A DNA stretch of 48,218 nucleotides from Chersky-840 sp035532735 (GCA_035532735.1 DATKQM010000003.1:1-48218); one strand, 5' to 3'; positions 1-8,560 are shown, counted from the first letter of the stretch. The notes: generated by a model not told the origin, from the letters alone. Program-made: numbers and translations.

Positions 1-975
1 TTGTTCTGCGACATGGACACCGCCGTGCGCGAGTACCCCGAGCTCGTCAAGCGTTGGTTCGGGACCATCATCCCGCCCAATGACAACAAGTTCGCCGCCC
101 TCAACTCGGCGGTGTGGTCGGGTGGCTCGTTCATCTACGTCCCGCCCGGCGTCAAGGTCGACATGCCGCTGCAGGCGTATTTCCGGATCAACACCGAGAA
201 CATGGGCCAGTTCGAGCGCACCCTCATCATCGCGGACGAGGGATCAGAAGTTCACTACGTCGAAGGGTGCTCGGCTCCGGTCTACACCACGGACTCGCTC
301 CACTCGGCCGTGGTCGAGCTGGTGGCCCTGCAGGGCTCGCGGATCACCTACACCACCATTCAGAACTGGTCGAACAACGTGTACAACCTGGTGACCAAGC
401 GAGCGCGTGCAGAAGCCGAAGCCCACGTGGCGTGGATCGACGGCAACATCGGGTCTCGCCTCACCATGAAGTACCCCTCGGTGTACCTCATGGGCCCCAA
501 GGCATCGGGTGAGGTGCTGTCGGTGGCATACGCCGGAGCCGGTCAGCATCAAGACGCGGGAGCGAAGATGGTCCATGCCGCCCCCGAAACGACGTCGACC
601 ATCGTGTCGAAGTCGATCTCCAAAGACGGCGGCCTGTCGACCTACCGGGGACTGGTCCGGGTGGAGGAGGGGGCGAAGCAAGCCAAGAGCTTCGTTCGCT
701 GCGACGCGCTCATCCTCGACGAGGAGTCGACGTCAGAGACGAAGCCCTACATGGAGGTCGAGGAGCGTGACGCCCAGATCGGTCACGAGGCCACGGTGTC
801 CAAGGTGGGCGAGGACCAGCTCTTCTACCTCATGAGCCGAGGGCTCTCTGAGAGCCAGGCCATGAGTATGATCGTGAACGGTTTCATCGAGCCTGTCGTC
901 CGCACGCTGCCGATGGAGTACGCGGTGGAGTGGAGCCGGCTCATCGAGTTGCAGATGGAAGGCGCAGTCGGCTGA
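1..975 (+). CDS. sufB: Fe-S cluster assembly scaffold SufB (5' end outside window)
   Basis: SufB is the scaffold subunit of the cytosolic SufBCD complex on which Fe-S clusters are built. The 324 residues seen match the core and C-terminal beta-helix part of SufB; family members are about 470 residues, so roughly the first third lies left of the window and the TTG at base 1 is not a real start. Recognisable blocks are SGGSFIYVPPGVKVDMPLQA near residue 40, the segment FVRCDALILDEES holding the conserved Cys near residue 234, and the C-terminal GFIEPVVRTLPMEY. A small gene follows after 60 bp. sufD lies about 1.5 kb downstream beyond an opposed crotonase gene. Confidence 0.95.
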   Translation: MFCDMDTAVREYPELVKRWFGTIIPPNDNKFAALNSAVWSGGSFIYVPPGVKVDMPLQAYFRINTENMGQFERTLIIADEGSEVHYVEGCSAPVYTTDSLHSAVVELVALQGSRITYTTIQNWSNNVYNLVTKRARAEAEAHVAWIDGNIGSRLTMKYPSVYLMGPKASGEVLSVAYAGAGQHQDAGAKMVHAAPETTSTIVSKSISKDGGLSTYRGLVRVEEGAKQAKSFVRCDALILDEESTSETKPYMEVEERDAQIGHEATVSKVGEDQLFYLMSRGLSESQAMSMIVNGFIEPVVRTLPMEYAVEWSRLIELQMEGAVG

Positions 976-1035
976 TCGGGTCGGGCTTTGCCCGGTGCCT
1001 CCGCTCAGCACGCACAGGGAGAGGAGGCTGGTGCT

Positions 1036-1374
1036 GTGCCCATGCGTGAGGGGTGCAAGCACTTCCAGAGCCGCTCGTACGACACCGGTGAGGTCGTGCG
1101 CTTCTGCGAGCTCGATCTGGCCCCCGAAGCGCCCTGGCGCTGTCCGGACCCTTGTTCGTCCTTCGCACCTCGGATGGTCGACCTGGCGTGGCAGCCCGGG
1201 AGCCTGGTGCGAAAGCCCGTCGAGGACGAGCCCGGCCCGGGCGGTCCCGACGTCGTGCGACTGCTCGAAGAAGCAGCCGACATCGTCGACGCCGTTGTGC
1301 CCGAGACTCTGGCCGCGGTGGAGGAACAAGAGCCCAGCAAACAGCGCGGCCGACGATGGTGGAAACGCCGCTGA
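1036..1374 (+). CDS. Small Cys-containing protein between sufB and sufD
   Basis: Not recognised as a named family. The GTG at 1036 gives 112 residues and lies 8 nt after a GGAGAGGAGG ribosome site; the in-frame ATG at 1042 is an alternative. The N-terminal half holds four cysteines (CKHF, then RFCEL, then CPDPC), a spacing that could bind a metal or a cluster. The middle is acidic and the C-terminus ends in a basic Lys/Arg/Trp patch. Its place directly after sufB suggests a link to Fe-S assembly, but this is inference from position only. Confidence 0.7.
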   Translation: MPMREGCKHFQSRSYDTGEVVRFCELDLAPEAPWRCPDPCSSFAPRMVDLAWQPGSLVRKPVEDEPGPGGPDVVRLLEEAADIVDAVVPETLAAVEEQEPSKQRGRRWWKRR

Positions 1375-1380
1375 TCTGCA

Positions 1381-1402
1381 GTCCCGACGGGTTGTTCGGG
1401 AC
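1381..1402. terminator. Hairpin between convergent genes
   Basis: A perfect 7-bp inverted repeat (GTCCCGA and TCGGGAC) with an 8-nt loop lies in the 45-bp gap between the stop of the small Cys protein and the stop of the opposed crotonase gene. There is no T-tract. It is a plausible two-way terminator. Confidence 0.45.
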
Positions 1403-1419
1403 CGGGGGTCGGCGCCCGA

Positions 1420-2289
1420 TCAGCGCCCCTTGAACTCCGGCGTCCGCTTCTCCATGAAGGCCGTCATGGCCTCGACGAGGTCATCGGAGCCGAGGAACCC
1501 GGCGTTCCAGGTCGCCACGTAGTCGAGGCCGTCCGCCACCGATTTGTTCTCGCACGCCCCCAGCACGGCTTTCGTGCCCTGGACGGCCAGCGGCGAGTTG
1601 GCGGCGATCTCCTGTGCCAGCTGGCGTGCCGAGCCCAGCGCGGCATCGGCGTCGGGGAGGACATCGTTGACGAGACCGATCTCCTTGGCCCGCCCGGCGG
1701 TGATGTCTTTGCCGGTGAACGCCAACTCGGCGACGTGTCCCTTCCCGATGATCCGGGGCAACCGCTGCAGGCTCCCCAGGTCGGCGACGATGGCGACCTT
1801 GGTCTCTCGGACCGAGAAGACGGCGTCGGCACTCGCCAGTCTGATGTCGCACGCGGAGATGACATCGACGCCACCACCGATGCAGTAGCCGTGGATCGCC
1901 GCGATCACAGGCTTCGGACACTGCGCCACCGCGGTCACCGATGCCTGCATGCGGAGGACGCCTTGCCGTGCCGTCACGGCCCGCGATGCCATCGAGGGCG
2001 GGCGGGACTGGGCGCTCCCGTTCCCCGCGCCGGGAGCCCCATCGCCGTCTCCGCCGCCTCCCACGAGCATCCCGGCCATCGCCTTGAGGTCGAGACCCAC
2101 GCTGAAGTGTGGGCCGCGCGCCGCGATGACGATGGCACGCACCGCTCGGTCTTCGGACAGCTCACCCATGGCCAGAGGCAGGTCGTTCCAAAAGGCGGGC
2201 CCCATGGCGTTGCGGGCCTCGGCACGGTCGAGCCACAGCGTGGCCACGTTGCCGTCGCGTTCGATCGAGAGCACGTCGTAGTCGGGCAT
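1420..2289 (-). CDS. Enoyl-CoA hydratase/isomerase family protein (crotonase)
   Basis: A crotonase-fold enzyme of fatty-acid beta-oxidation, 289 residues. Visible blocks are LDRAEARNAMGPAFW, the oxyanion-hole segment around GPHFSVGLDLKAM, IHGYCIGGGVDVISACDIR and VADLGSLQRLPRIIG. The last block resembles delta3,5-delta2,4-dienoyl-CoA isomerases (VGLAADVGTLQRLP in that subfamily) more than simple hydratases, so isomerase activity is possible. A Gly/Pro-rich low-complexity insert sits near residues 85-110. The ATG at 2289 is chosen because the homology starts there and a TATTGT hexamer lies 7 nt upstream. The gene opposes its neighbours and splits the suf operon. Confidence 0.88.
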   Translation of the reverse strand: MPDYDVLSIERDGNVATLWLDRAEARNAMGPAFWNDLPLAMGELSEDRAVRAIVIAARGPHFSVGLDLKAMAGMLVGGGGDGDGAPGAGNGSAQSRPPSMASRAVTARQGVLRMQASVTAVAQCPKPVIAAIHGYCIGGGVDVISACDIRLASADAVFSVRETKVAIVADLGSLQRLPRIIGKGHVAELAFTGKDITAGRAKEIGLVNDVLPDADAALGSARQLAQEIAANSPLAVQGTKAVLGACENKSVADGLDYVATWNAGFLGSDDLVEAMTAFMEKRTPEFKGR

Positions 2290-2296
2290 GGAGGCC

Positions 2297-2302
2297 ACAA
2301 TA
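2297..2302 (-). promoter_or_regulatory. -10 hexamer of leaderless type for the crotonase gene
   Basis: On the minus strand TATTGT lies 7 nt before the ATG at 2289, and no ribosome site is seen. This fits transcription starting at the start codon itself. Confidence 0.5.
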
Positions 2303-2440
2303 CGACTGTCGATAGGGCTTCTCGGTCGGGCCCCGGTCTTCGCCACCAACCGCCTGTCCGGCGAAGGAGGGGTGGTTCGGGCCGGTAGGATGAGCACAGG
2401 GTCGGCTGTCTCTGTGCCACCCCGTGTCCCTAGTCGTGTG

Positions 2441-2457
2441 AGAGAGGCAAACCCCTG
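2441..2457 (+). promoter_or_regulatory. Ribosome site and CTG start codon of sufD
   Basis: AGAGAGG lies 7 nt before a CTG at 2455. The only in-frame codons between the upstream TAG stop (2431) and this CTG are TCG, TGT, GAG, AGA, GGC, AAA and CCC, so no ATG, GTG or TTG is available. Confidence 0.6.
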
Positions 2458-3816
2458 ACCACGTTCACCGCCGAGGCGTCCTCGGCACTCGGCGGCCCGG
2501 CGTGGCTGGTGCGTCGTCGGGCTGAGGCCTGGGAGCGGTTCGCCGCCACGAGCGTCCCTACCGAAGCCGAAGAGGTGTGGCGATACAGCGGCATCGACGG
2601 GTTCGACCTCGATGCCTACATCCCGGCACCTCCTCCCGGTGCGAGCTCCGAGTCGACACTGGCCGTCGCCCGTCGTCTCGCCGACTCCCTCGGACCGCGC
2701 GCCGGGTTGGTCGTCACCCGCAACGGCACCATCGAGGCCATCGAGATGGATGGGTCGGCTCCCGAGGCGTTGTCGGTGAGCAATACCCGTAACGCTGCCA
2801 AGGCCGGCGCCACCCCCGAGGCCCTCGGAGAGCTGGCTCCGGGGCGGGATGCCTTCGGAGAGCTGCACGACGCCTTTGTCGCCGATGTCGTGCTCGTCGG
2901 TGTGGCACCCAAGACCGTCGTCGCCGACCCCGTCGTCGTCGTGCACCTCGTCGATCCCGGCGTGCACAAGAAGCCGGGCGTGGCGGTGTTCCCACATACC
3001 TTCGTCGATCTGGGGCGCTCCTCGGAAGCGGGTGTCATCGAGCTCACCGCACCCGTCACAACCGGGGGCCCCCTTCCTGCCGGCGACGAATCCGACACGG
3101 CGCCGAGCTCCATGTTGCTCGTCCCGGTGACGGAACTGCGCGTCGCCGACGACTCGCATCTGCGCTACTGCAACCTCCAGGTGCTGGGTCAGGGAGCGAC
3201 CTCCATCGCGCTGCAGGCCAGCTGTGTCGGACGAGACGCCAGCCTGCAGTCGTTCACCGCCGGCCTGGGTGGTCGTTACGCCCGGGTCCGTACCGATTCC
3301 GACCTGCTCGGCCAGGCCGGGCGCACCTCGCTCCTGGCCGCGTACCTAGGGACGGGCGAGCAGGTCCACGATTTCCGGACCCTCCAGGACCATCACGCCC
3401 CTCGCACCGAGAGCCAGCTGCTGTTCAAAGGGGCCGTGGCGGACACGGCGCGCTCGGTCTACAGCGGCTTGATCAGGATCCGAAAAGGGGCACGGGGCGC
3501 CAATGCCTTTCAGACGAACCACAACCTTGTGCTCTCCGAGGGCGCGCATGCCGACTCCGTTCCCAATCTCGACATCGACGAGAACGACGTCCGCTGTAGC
3601 CACGCGTCGACGGTGGGCCCCATCGACGAAGAGCAGCGGTACTACCTCGAGACGCGGGGAATCGCGCCCGCGGTGGCCGAACGGCTGATCGTCCTGGGTT
3701 TCTTCTCGGACCTGGCCGGACGAGCGCCCTTTGCCGGCGTGGGGCGCTGGGTGGAAGAGGCTGTGCACCGTCGCATGGCCGGGCGGCTCTCTACCCAGGG
3801 GGGCACCGATGGGTGA
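2455..3816 (+). CDS. sufD: Fe-S cluster assembly protein SufD
   Basis: SufD pairs with SufB in the SufBC2D scaffold and is needed for iron acquisition. The protein has 453 residues if it starts at CTG 2455, in the family's usual range. The N-terminal block GPAWLVRRRAEAWERF and then TEAEEVWRYSGIDGFD are typical of SufD; the first lies mostly upstream of the only GTG (2509), so the GTG cannot be the full start. The C-terminal beta-helix part holds LLFKGAVADTARSVYSG, NAFQTNHNLVLSEGA, and DVRCSHASTVGPIDEEQ with the conserved Cys-His. The stop overlaps the Rieske gene by 8 nt, so the two are translationally coupled. Confidence 0.93.
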   Translation: MTTFTAEASSALGGPAWLVRRRAEAWERFAATSVPTEAEEVWRYSGIDGFDLDAYIPAPPPGASSESTLAVARRLADSLGPRAGLVVTRNGTIEAIEMDGSAPEALSVSNTRNAAKAGATPEALGELAPGRDAFGELHDAFVADVVLVGVAPKTVVADPVVVVHLVDPGVHKKPGVAVFPHTFVDLGRSSEAGVIELTAPVTTGGPLPAGDESDTAPSSMLLVPVTELRVADDSHLRYCNLQVLGQGATSIALQASCVGRDASLQSFTAGLGGRYARVRTDSDLLGQAGRTSLLAAYLGTGEQVHDFRTLQDHHAPRTESQLLFKGAVADTARSVYSGLIRIRKGARGANAFQTNHNLVLSEGAHADSVPNLDIDENDVRCSHASTVGPIDEEQRYYLETRGIAPAVAERLIVLGFFSDLAGRAPFAGVGRWVEEAVHRRMAGRLSTQGGTDG

Positions 3817-4126
3817 CACCGTACGGTTGTGTGGACAAGCCGAGTTGGCGTCGGGAGAAGCTCGGCGCTTCGACGTCGGAGCTCACCGGATCGCGCTCGT
3901 GCGGATCGAGGACGAGTTCTATGCCATCGGCGACACCTGCAGTCATGAGGACTATTCCCTCTCCGAGGGAGAGGTGCTCGTCGACGCGTGCGAGATCGAG
4001 TGCTGGAAGCACGGGTCGATGTTCGACCTCGTGACGGGCGAGCCGAGATCGCTGCCGGCCACCAAGCCCGTTCCGGTCTACAACGTCCACATCGATGGCG
4101 GCGACGTGCTCGTGGAGCTCCCGTGA
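3809..4126 (+). CDS. Rieske [2Fe-2S] ferredoxin
   Basis: A 105-residue soluble Rieske protein. Its cluster ligands are in two loops: Cys44-X-His46 (DTCSHEDYS) and Cys65-X2-His68 (ECWKHGS). There is no membrane anchor or oxygenase domain, so it resembles the ferredoxins of dioxygenase systems and the Rieske proteins often found in actinobacterial suf operons. It could supply electrons to the scaffold or act as a client; the sequence does not decide. It overlaps sufD by 8 nt at its start and sufC by 4 nt (GTGA) at its end. Confidence 0.9.
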   Translation: MGDTVRLCGQAELASGEARRFDVGAHRIALVRIEDEFYAIGDTCSHEDYSLSEGEVLVDACEIECWKHGSMFDLVTGEPRSLPATKPVPVYNVHIDGGDVLVELP

Positions 4127-4932
4127 GCGCGCCGAGCCCGGCGACCGCTCGCAGCCCGGAGGTCTCCCACGAGCTCGCCATCAGCGGCCTCCGAGCCGGT
4201 GTGGCGGGTTTGGAGGTGCTCACTGGAGTCGACCTCGTGGTGAGAAGCGGCGAGGTGCACGCCGTGATGGGCCCGAACGGCTCGGGCAAGAGCACGCTGG
4301 CGCACGTCCTCATGGGCAAGCCGGGGTACCAGGTCCTGGGTGGGACCGTGACCCTCGACGGCGAGGACCTTCTCCGCCTGGCGCCGTTCGAACGCGCCCG
4401 ACTCGGGCTCTTCCTGGCCCCCCAAGACCCCATCGAGGTGCCCGGGGTGGGGCTGCACCAGACGCTCACCGAAGCCCTGGCCGGGCGGGGGATGAGCCCC
4501 GACGACGCCGAGGGTTCCCTGGCGGCGCGGGCGTTGGTCGAGGCACAGCGGGTGGGGCTCGACACGCGCCTTCTCGAGCGCCCGCTCAACGTCGACTTGT
4601 CCGGGGGCGAGCGCAAACGAAGCGAGACATTGCAGATGGCGCTGTTGCAGCCGAGCATCGCCGTTCTCGACGAGCTCGACTCGGGCATCGACATCGACGG
4701 GTTGCGCGACGTGGCCCAACGTGTGCGCGACGGTGCGGCGGAATGGGGTCTCGGGGTTCTCGCCATCACCCACTACCGGCGGTTGCTCTCTGTCCTCGAG
4801 CCCGACGTGGTGCACGTGCTCGTACGTGGTCGCATCGTCGCCAGCGGCGGCCCTGAGTTGGCCGGCGAGCTCGAGCGAACGGGGTATGTGGCGTTCGAGA
4901 CGGCGGCTCGCGCCGACGACACCGGCCTCTAA
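4123..4932 (+). CDS. sufC: SufC-type ATPase, diverged paralogue, with sufBD
   Basis: SufC is the ABC-type ATPase that drives the SufBCD scaffold. This copy has 269 residues, from a GTG inside the stop of the Rieske gene. It shows Walker A GPNGSGKST (residues 50-58), a Q-loop region LFLAPQDPIEVPGV, signature LSGGERKRSE, Walker B AVLDELDSGIDIDG with its Glu, and the H-loop ITHY. It differs from canonical SufC where APQD replaces AFQY and LD replaces SD/TD; a second, more canonical SufC lies at 10443-11186. It carries an N-terminal extension of about 15 residues. Being in the sufB-sufD transcript it is the likely scaffold partner. Confidence 0.9.
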   Translation: MSAPSPATARSPEVSHELAISGLRAGVAGLEVLTGVDLVVRSGEVHAVMGPNGSGKSTLAHVLMGKPGYQVLGGTVTLDGEDLLRLAPFERARLGLFLAPQDPIEVPGVGLHQTLTEALAGRGMSPDDAEGSLAARALVEAQRVGLDTRLLERPLNVDLSGGERKRSETLQMALLQPSIAVLDELDSGIDIDGLRDVAQRVRDGAAEWGLGVLAITHYRRLLSVLEPDVVHVLVRGRIVASGGPELAGELERTGYVAFETAARADDTGL

Positions 4933-4951
4933 CTGATTCGTCAGTCAGTAA
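4930..4951. promoter_or_regulatory. Palindromic operator candidate before the monooxygenase operon
   Basis: TAACTGA and TCAGTAA form a 7-bp inverted repeat with one mismatch around an 8-nt centre. Inside it ACTGA-TTCG-TCAGT is a perfect 5-bp repeat with a TTCG loop. The TnACTGAC half-site style is common among TetR-family operators. It begins in the sufC stop codon and ends 55 nt before the GTG of the luciferase-like gene. No regulator gene is adjacent. The inner repeat could also act as a weak hairpin at the end of the suf transcript. Confidence 0.5.
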
Positions 4952-5006
4952 CGCCGGCGGTACCATGACCGCGGCGCTGCCCAGTGGTTCGACGCAGGAG
5001 GCCCCC

Positions 5007-6188
5007 GTGCGTTTCTTCAGCTTCCACCTGATGCCGTATCCGGACCTGCCTCCCGACTACGACGGCCCGGCGTGGATCACGTGTCCGAACGAGCTGTTCG
5101 ACCCTCGGCTCGGCGGCGATCTCTACAACCGCTACATCGATGAGCTCGTGTATGCCGAGGAGCTCGGCTTCGACGGCGTGTGCGTCAATGAACACCATCA
5201 GAACGCCTACGGCATAATGCCGTCGCCGAACCTCATCGCCTCCATTCTGGCCCGTCTGACATCTCGCGTCCGCATCGCAGTTGTGGGCAATGCCCTTCCG
5301 CTCTACGATCCCCCGACGCGGGTAGCCGAAGAGTTTGCCATGATCGACTGCATCAGCGGTGGCCGGCTCATTGCGGGAATGGTGGTGGGAGGGGGCCCGG
5401 AGTATTACTCGTTCTCGTTGAACCCGGCGCATGCCCGTGAGCGATTCGCGGAAGCCCACGACCTGATCCTCAAGGTGTGGACCGAGCCCGGCCCCTTCGA
5501 GTTCACCGGCAAGCACTACAAGCTTCGATATGTGAACTCGTGGCCCCGACCGATCCAGCAACCTCACCCCGAGATATGGATTCCCGGTGTCGGATCGCTC
5601 GAGACGCTCGAATTCGTGGCCAAGCACCACTACGCCTATATGGGCATCCCGTACTTCCACATCAACGTGTTCGAGCGGATGTTCGCGATGATGCGCGATG
5701 CGTGTCAGAAGGAGGGGTACGACGCCGATCCGCTGCAACTGGGATGGCTCGTCCCGATCTTCGTGGCCGAGACCGACGCTGAAGCCCGACGGCGCTACGA
5801 GGAGCACTTCTGGTACTTCGTCCGGCGACTCCTCCCGGGCATCAACATCTCACCCCCGGGTTACACATCGGTTCGCTCGGTTGAGAACATCATGAAGAAC
5901 GCAGGGACATTCGCCCTCAACCTCGAGACTTGGGACGAGGTCGTCGAGGGCCAGTACGCGATCGTGGGATCCCCCGAGACGGTCACGGAATTGCTCTCCG
6001 CCAACATCGAACGGCTGGGGGTCGGCAACCTCCTCGGCCTCTTCCAGTTGGGCACGCTTCCCGCCGCCGACACCAAGCAGAGCCTGGAGCTCTTCGCCAC
6101 CGAGGTCATGCCCAAGCTCCGTCATTCGTTTCCCGGCGCCCTCGACCCGGGTGCGTCGGTGGGGGCCCGCGCCGAGGACCGGTCATGA
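5007..6188 (+). CDS. Luciferase-like (LLM class) flavin-dependent monooxygenase
   Basis: A 393-residue TIM-barrel oxidoreductase of the bacterial luciferase-like superfamily, which uses FMN or F420. Visible blocks are GFDGVCVNEHHQNAYG near residue 55, RIAVVGNALPLYDPPTRVAEE, the GGRLIAGMVVGG flavin-phosphate region, and WPRPIQQPHPEIWIPG. The GTG at 5007 is chosen because a strong GCAGGAGG site lies 4 nt upstream and homology begins with RFFSFHLMPYP; the ATG at 4965 would add 14 unconserved residues. It overlaps the following hydrolase by 4 nt (ATGA). Such pairs often oxidise and then open a ring or ester; the substrate cannot be read from the sequence. Confidence 0.87.
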   Translation: MRFFSFHLMPYPDLPPDYDGPAWITCPNELFDPRLGGDLYNRYIDELVYAEELGFDGVCVNEHHQNAYGIMPSPNLIASILARLTSRVRIAVVGNALPLYDPPTRVAEEFAMIDCISGGRLIAGMVVGGGPEYYSFSLNPAHARERFAEAHDLILKVWTEPGPFEFTGKHYKLRYVNSWPRPIQQPHPEIWIPGVGSLETLEFVAKHHYAYMGIPYFHINVFERMFAMMRDACQKEGYDADPLQLGWLVPIFVAETDAEARRRYEEHFWYFVRRLLPGINISPPGYTSVRSVENIMKNAGTFALNLETWDEVVEGQYAIVGSPETVTELLSANIERLGVGNLLGLFQLGTLPAADTKQSLELFATEVMPKLRHSFPGALDPGASVGARAEDRS

Positions 6189-6997
6189 CCACGCTGGCTC
6201 GCCACACCCTCGACAGCGCGGTGGGCGAGATAGAGGTACACCGCGCCGGGTCAGGTGGACCGGCGCCAGTCGTCTACCTGCACTCGGCGCAGGGCGAGGG
6301 ACCGGGCATGGTGCTGCTGGAGCAGCTGGCCGAGACGCGAGTCGTCGTGGCCCCGTTGTTCCCCGGTTTCGGGAGTTCAGAGGGCCTCGAGCACATCGAC
6401 GACATCGAGGACGCCGCCTTCCATGTCCTGGACGTCCTCGACCGTCTGGACCTGCCGTGGTGCGACATGGTCGGGTTGTCGCTGGGGGGATGGATGGCGG
6501 CCGAGCTCGCCGTGCGGTGGCCCGAGCGAGTGCGACGGATGGTGCTCGTGAACCCGGTGGGGTTGTACCTGCGCGACGCGCCGATCACCGAGATCTTCGG
6601 TCGGGCACCGTCAGAGCTCGCGGGCGAGCTCTTCGCCGATGACGACTTTCCGATCGCTCAGCTCATGCGGGCCATGGACGGCATGGAAGCCGATCCGTCG
6701 CAGATCCCCTTCGAGTTGGTGCGACCGATCCTCCAGTCCCAGGCCGCCACGGCCAAGTTGGGATGGAGCCCCTACCTCCACGATCCCAAGTTGCCGTCCC
6801 GCCTGCGCCGAGTCACCGCACCCACACTGATCGTCCATGCTCGCAAGGACGGCATCGTCCCCCGGGTCCACGGCGAGGCCTACGCGTCGGCCATCTCCGA
6901 TGCCAAGCTCGTCGACCTCGACGACGCCGCCCACCTGGCCCCGCTGGAGCGACCCGACGAGGTGGCCAAGCTCGTGCTCGGGCACCTGGGGGACTGA
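6185..6997 (+). CDS. Alpha/beta hydrolase
   Basis: A 270-residue alpha/beta-hydrolase. The nucleophile elbow is GLSLGGW near residue 99, the acid lies in HARKDGIVPRVHGE near residue 224, and the catalytic His is in DDAAHLAPLERPDEV near residue 255. There is no signal peptide. The start codon lies in the stop of the luciferase-like gene (ATGA), so both proteins are probably made together and act in one pathway. Confidence 0.88.
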   Translation: MTTLARHTLDSAVGEIEVHRAGSGGPAPVVYLHSAQGEGPGMVLLEQLAETRVVVAPLFPGFGSSEGLEHIDDIEDAAFHVLDVLDRLDLPWCDMVGLSLGGWMAAELAVRWPERVRRMVLVNPVGLYLRDAPITEIFGRAPSELAGELFADDDFPIAQLMRAMDGMEADPSQIPFELVRPILQSQAATAKLGWSPYLHDPKLPSRLRRVTAPTLIVHARKDGIVPRVHGEAYASAISDAKLVDLDDAAHLAPLERPDEVAKLVLGHLGD

Positions 6998-7068
6998 CCC
7001 GGGCACTCTGCGCTGCGAAAGGCCCGTCGCCACGTTCGGCGCGACGTGGACCAGGTGGGACGCGCTGG

Positions 7069-7074
7069 TACGGT
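7069..7074 (+). promoter_or_regulatory. -10 hexamer of leaderless type for the LCP gene
   Basis: TACGGT lies 7 nt before the ATG at 7082, with no ribosome site in between. Confidence 0.45.
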
Positions 7075-7081
7075 CTGACGC

Positions 7082-8560
7082 ATGGCCCGTCGTCCTCCCC
7101 GTGGTACGGCCGCGGGAGAGGGCAAACTCATCGGCCATGCGCGCCTCGAGTCCGAATCAGGCGCAGGGCTCACAGACACCCCCGTCCGCAGTCGTGGGCC
7201 CGAAGGTCTCGGCGATGGCCCCGACAGGTCGTCGCCGTCGGCCCCATCTGAGCCCGCCGGTGCATTGACGCCGGGGACATCGGGCGAGCTCCCTGTCGAC
7301 AATCCGGGACACGAGCCCGGACCCGGGCCCGAAGAATCTCCGGGGGACACTCCGCCCACCGTGGCACCGGTCAGACGTCGTCGCCGGCGTCGGCGCAGCA
7401 CCGGCGAGCGCGTGGTCCGCTGGGCGGCGCTCATCGTGGCGATCGTGCTGGTGACGGCGGGCTCGGTGTACGGGTACCTCTGGTACCGCCTCGGGGAGAT
7501 CAAGTCGGTCAAGTGTTCGGCGTGCGCGGTCGAGTCGCCCGGGGCGCCCTACAACGTTTTGATCGTGGGATCGGACTCCCGCGTCGGTGACACCGGTGCC
7601 GCGGCCAAGGCCTTCGGCAGCGCGTCGCTGGTGGGTGGCCAGCGCTCCGACACGATCAAGATCCTCCATGTGGACCCCGCCACCAGCTCAGCCCGGCTGA
7701 TGTCGATCCCGAGAGACACCTACGTCGAGTTGTCGGGCATGCCTCCCGACACAGGATTGGCGTCGCACAACAAGATCAACACCGCCTTCAACAGCGGACC
7801 GGGAGCGCTGATCCAGACCATCGAGAATACCTTCGGCATCCCCATCAACCATTTCGTCATCACCAGCTTCAGCGGGGTGATCGACCTCGTGAAGGCGGTG
7901 GGTGGGATCAATCTGAACTTTCCCTACCCCGTGCGCGACAACGACCAGGGGAACAACAACTCCGGCCTCGACATCACCCATGCGGGCTGTCAGACCCTCG
8001 ACGGCAACATGGCGCTGGCCCTGGCCCGCTCCCGCTACTACGAATACGAGGTCCGCCGGGGGTACTGGGAGTACGACGGCAGCGGCGACCTGGGACGCAT
8101 CCAGCGTCAGAACGTCATCATCGAGGCTGTGATCGACAAGGCGAAGTCGAGCTACAACCCCTTGACGGTCAACGCCTTCCTCGGCTCGATCGTCCATGAC
8201 ATCACCAAGGACGACGCCATGTCCACGAGCATGATGCTCTCACTGGCCCAGCGGTACCACGCCTTTTCGGGATCGGCGTTGGAGACTTTCACGATTCCTA
8301 CCCTCGGAGCGAGCTCCAGCGTGGCGGGATCGATCGAAGTGGTCCAGCAGCCCGCCGCCAGCGAGCTCATCAGCCAGTTCCTCGGAACCTCGCCGGAGCC
8401 GATCGCTACGCCACCACTCAACGCCTACGGGTCGCCGGTCACGGTGCCCCCGACGACCACCACGACCACCTCCCGACCGTCGAGCGAGACCGGCGGCGGG
8501 CAATCGGTGACCACGACGACGGTGCCGGGCACAGGTCCGTTCAACCCCACTCCCTGCTGA
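7082..8560 (+). CDS. LytR-CpsA-Psr (LCP) family cell-wall glycopolymer ligase
   Basis: LCP proteins transfer undecaprenyl-linked glycopolymers such as arabinogalactan or teichoic acids onto peptidoglycan, outside the membrane. The 492-residue protein has a long Pro/Gly-rich cytoplasmic N-terminus, a basic stretch RRRRRRRR near residue 100, one membrane helix at about 111-136 and the LCP domain from about 157. Key blocks are VLIVGSDSR, QRSDTIKILHVDP with the pyrophosphate-binding Arg/Asp, and MSIPRDTYVEL. The tail is a Thr/Pro-rich linker ending in Cys, with no LytR_C domain. It converges with sufU, leaving only 12 bp. Confidence 0.9.
   Translation: MARRPPRGTAAGEGKLIGHARLESESGAGLTDTPVRSRGPEGLGDGPDRSSPSAPSEPAGALTPGTSGELPVDNPGHEPGPGPEESPGDTPPTVAPVRRRRRRRRSTGERVVRWAALIVAIVLVTAGSVYGYLWYRLGEIKSVKCSACAVESPGAPYNVLIVGSDSRVGDTGAAAKAFGSASLVGGQRSDTIKILHVDPATSSARLMSIPRDTYVELSGMPPDTGLASHNKINTAFNSGPGALIQTIENTFGIPINHFVITSFSGVIDLVKAVGGINLNFPYPVRDNDQGNNNSGLDITHAGCQTLDGNMALALARSRYYEYEVRRGYWEYDGSGDLGRIQRQNVIIEAVIDKAKSSYNPLTVNAFLGSIVHDITKDDAMSTSMMLSLAQRYHAFSGSALETFTIPTLGASSSVAGSIEVVQQPAASELISQFLGTSPEPIATPPLNAYGSPVTVPPTTTTTTSRPSSETGGGQSVTTTTVPGTGPFNPTPC

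Noticed and set aside
4965..5006. ATG at 4965 as the start of the luciferase-like gene
   Set aside because: It would add 14 unconserved residues and has no ribosome site, whereas GTG 5007 follows GCAGGAGG.
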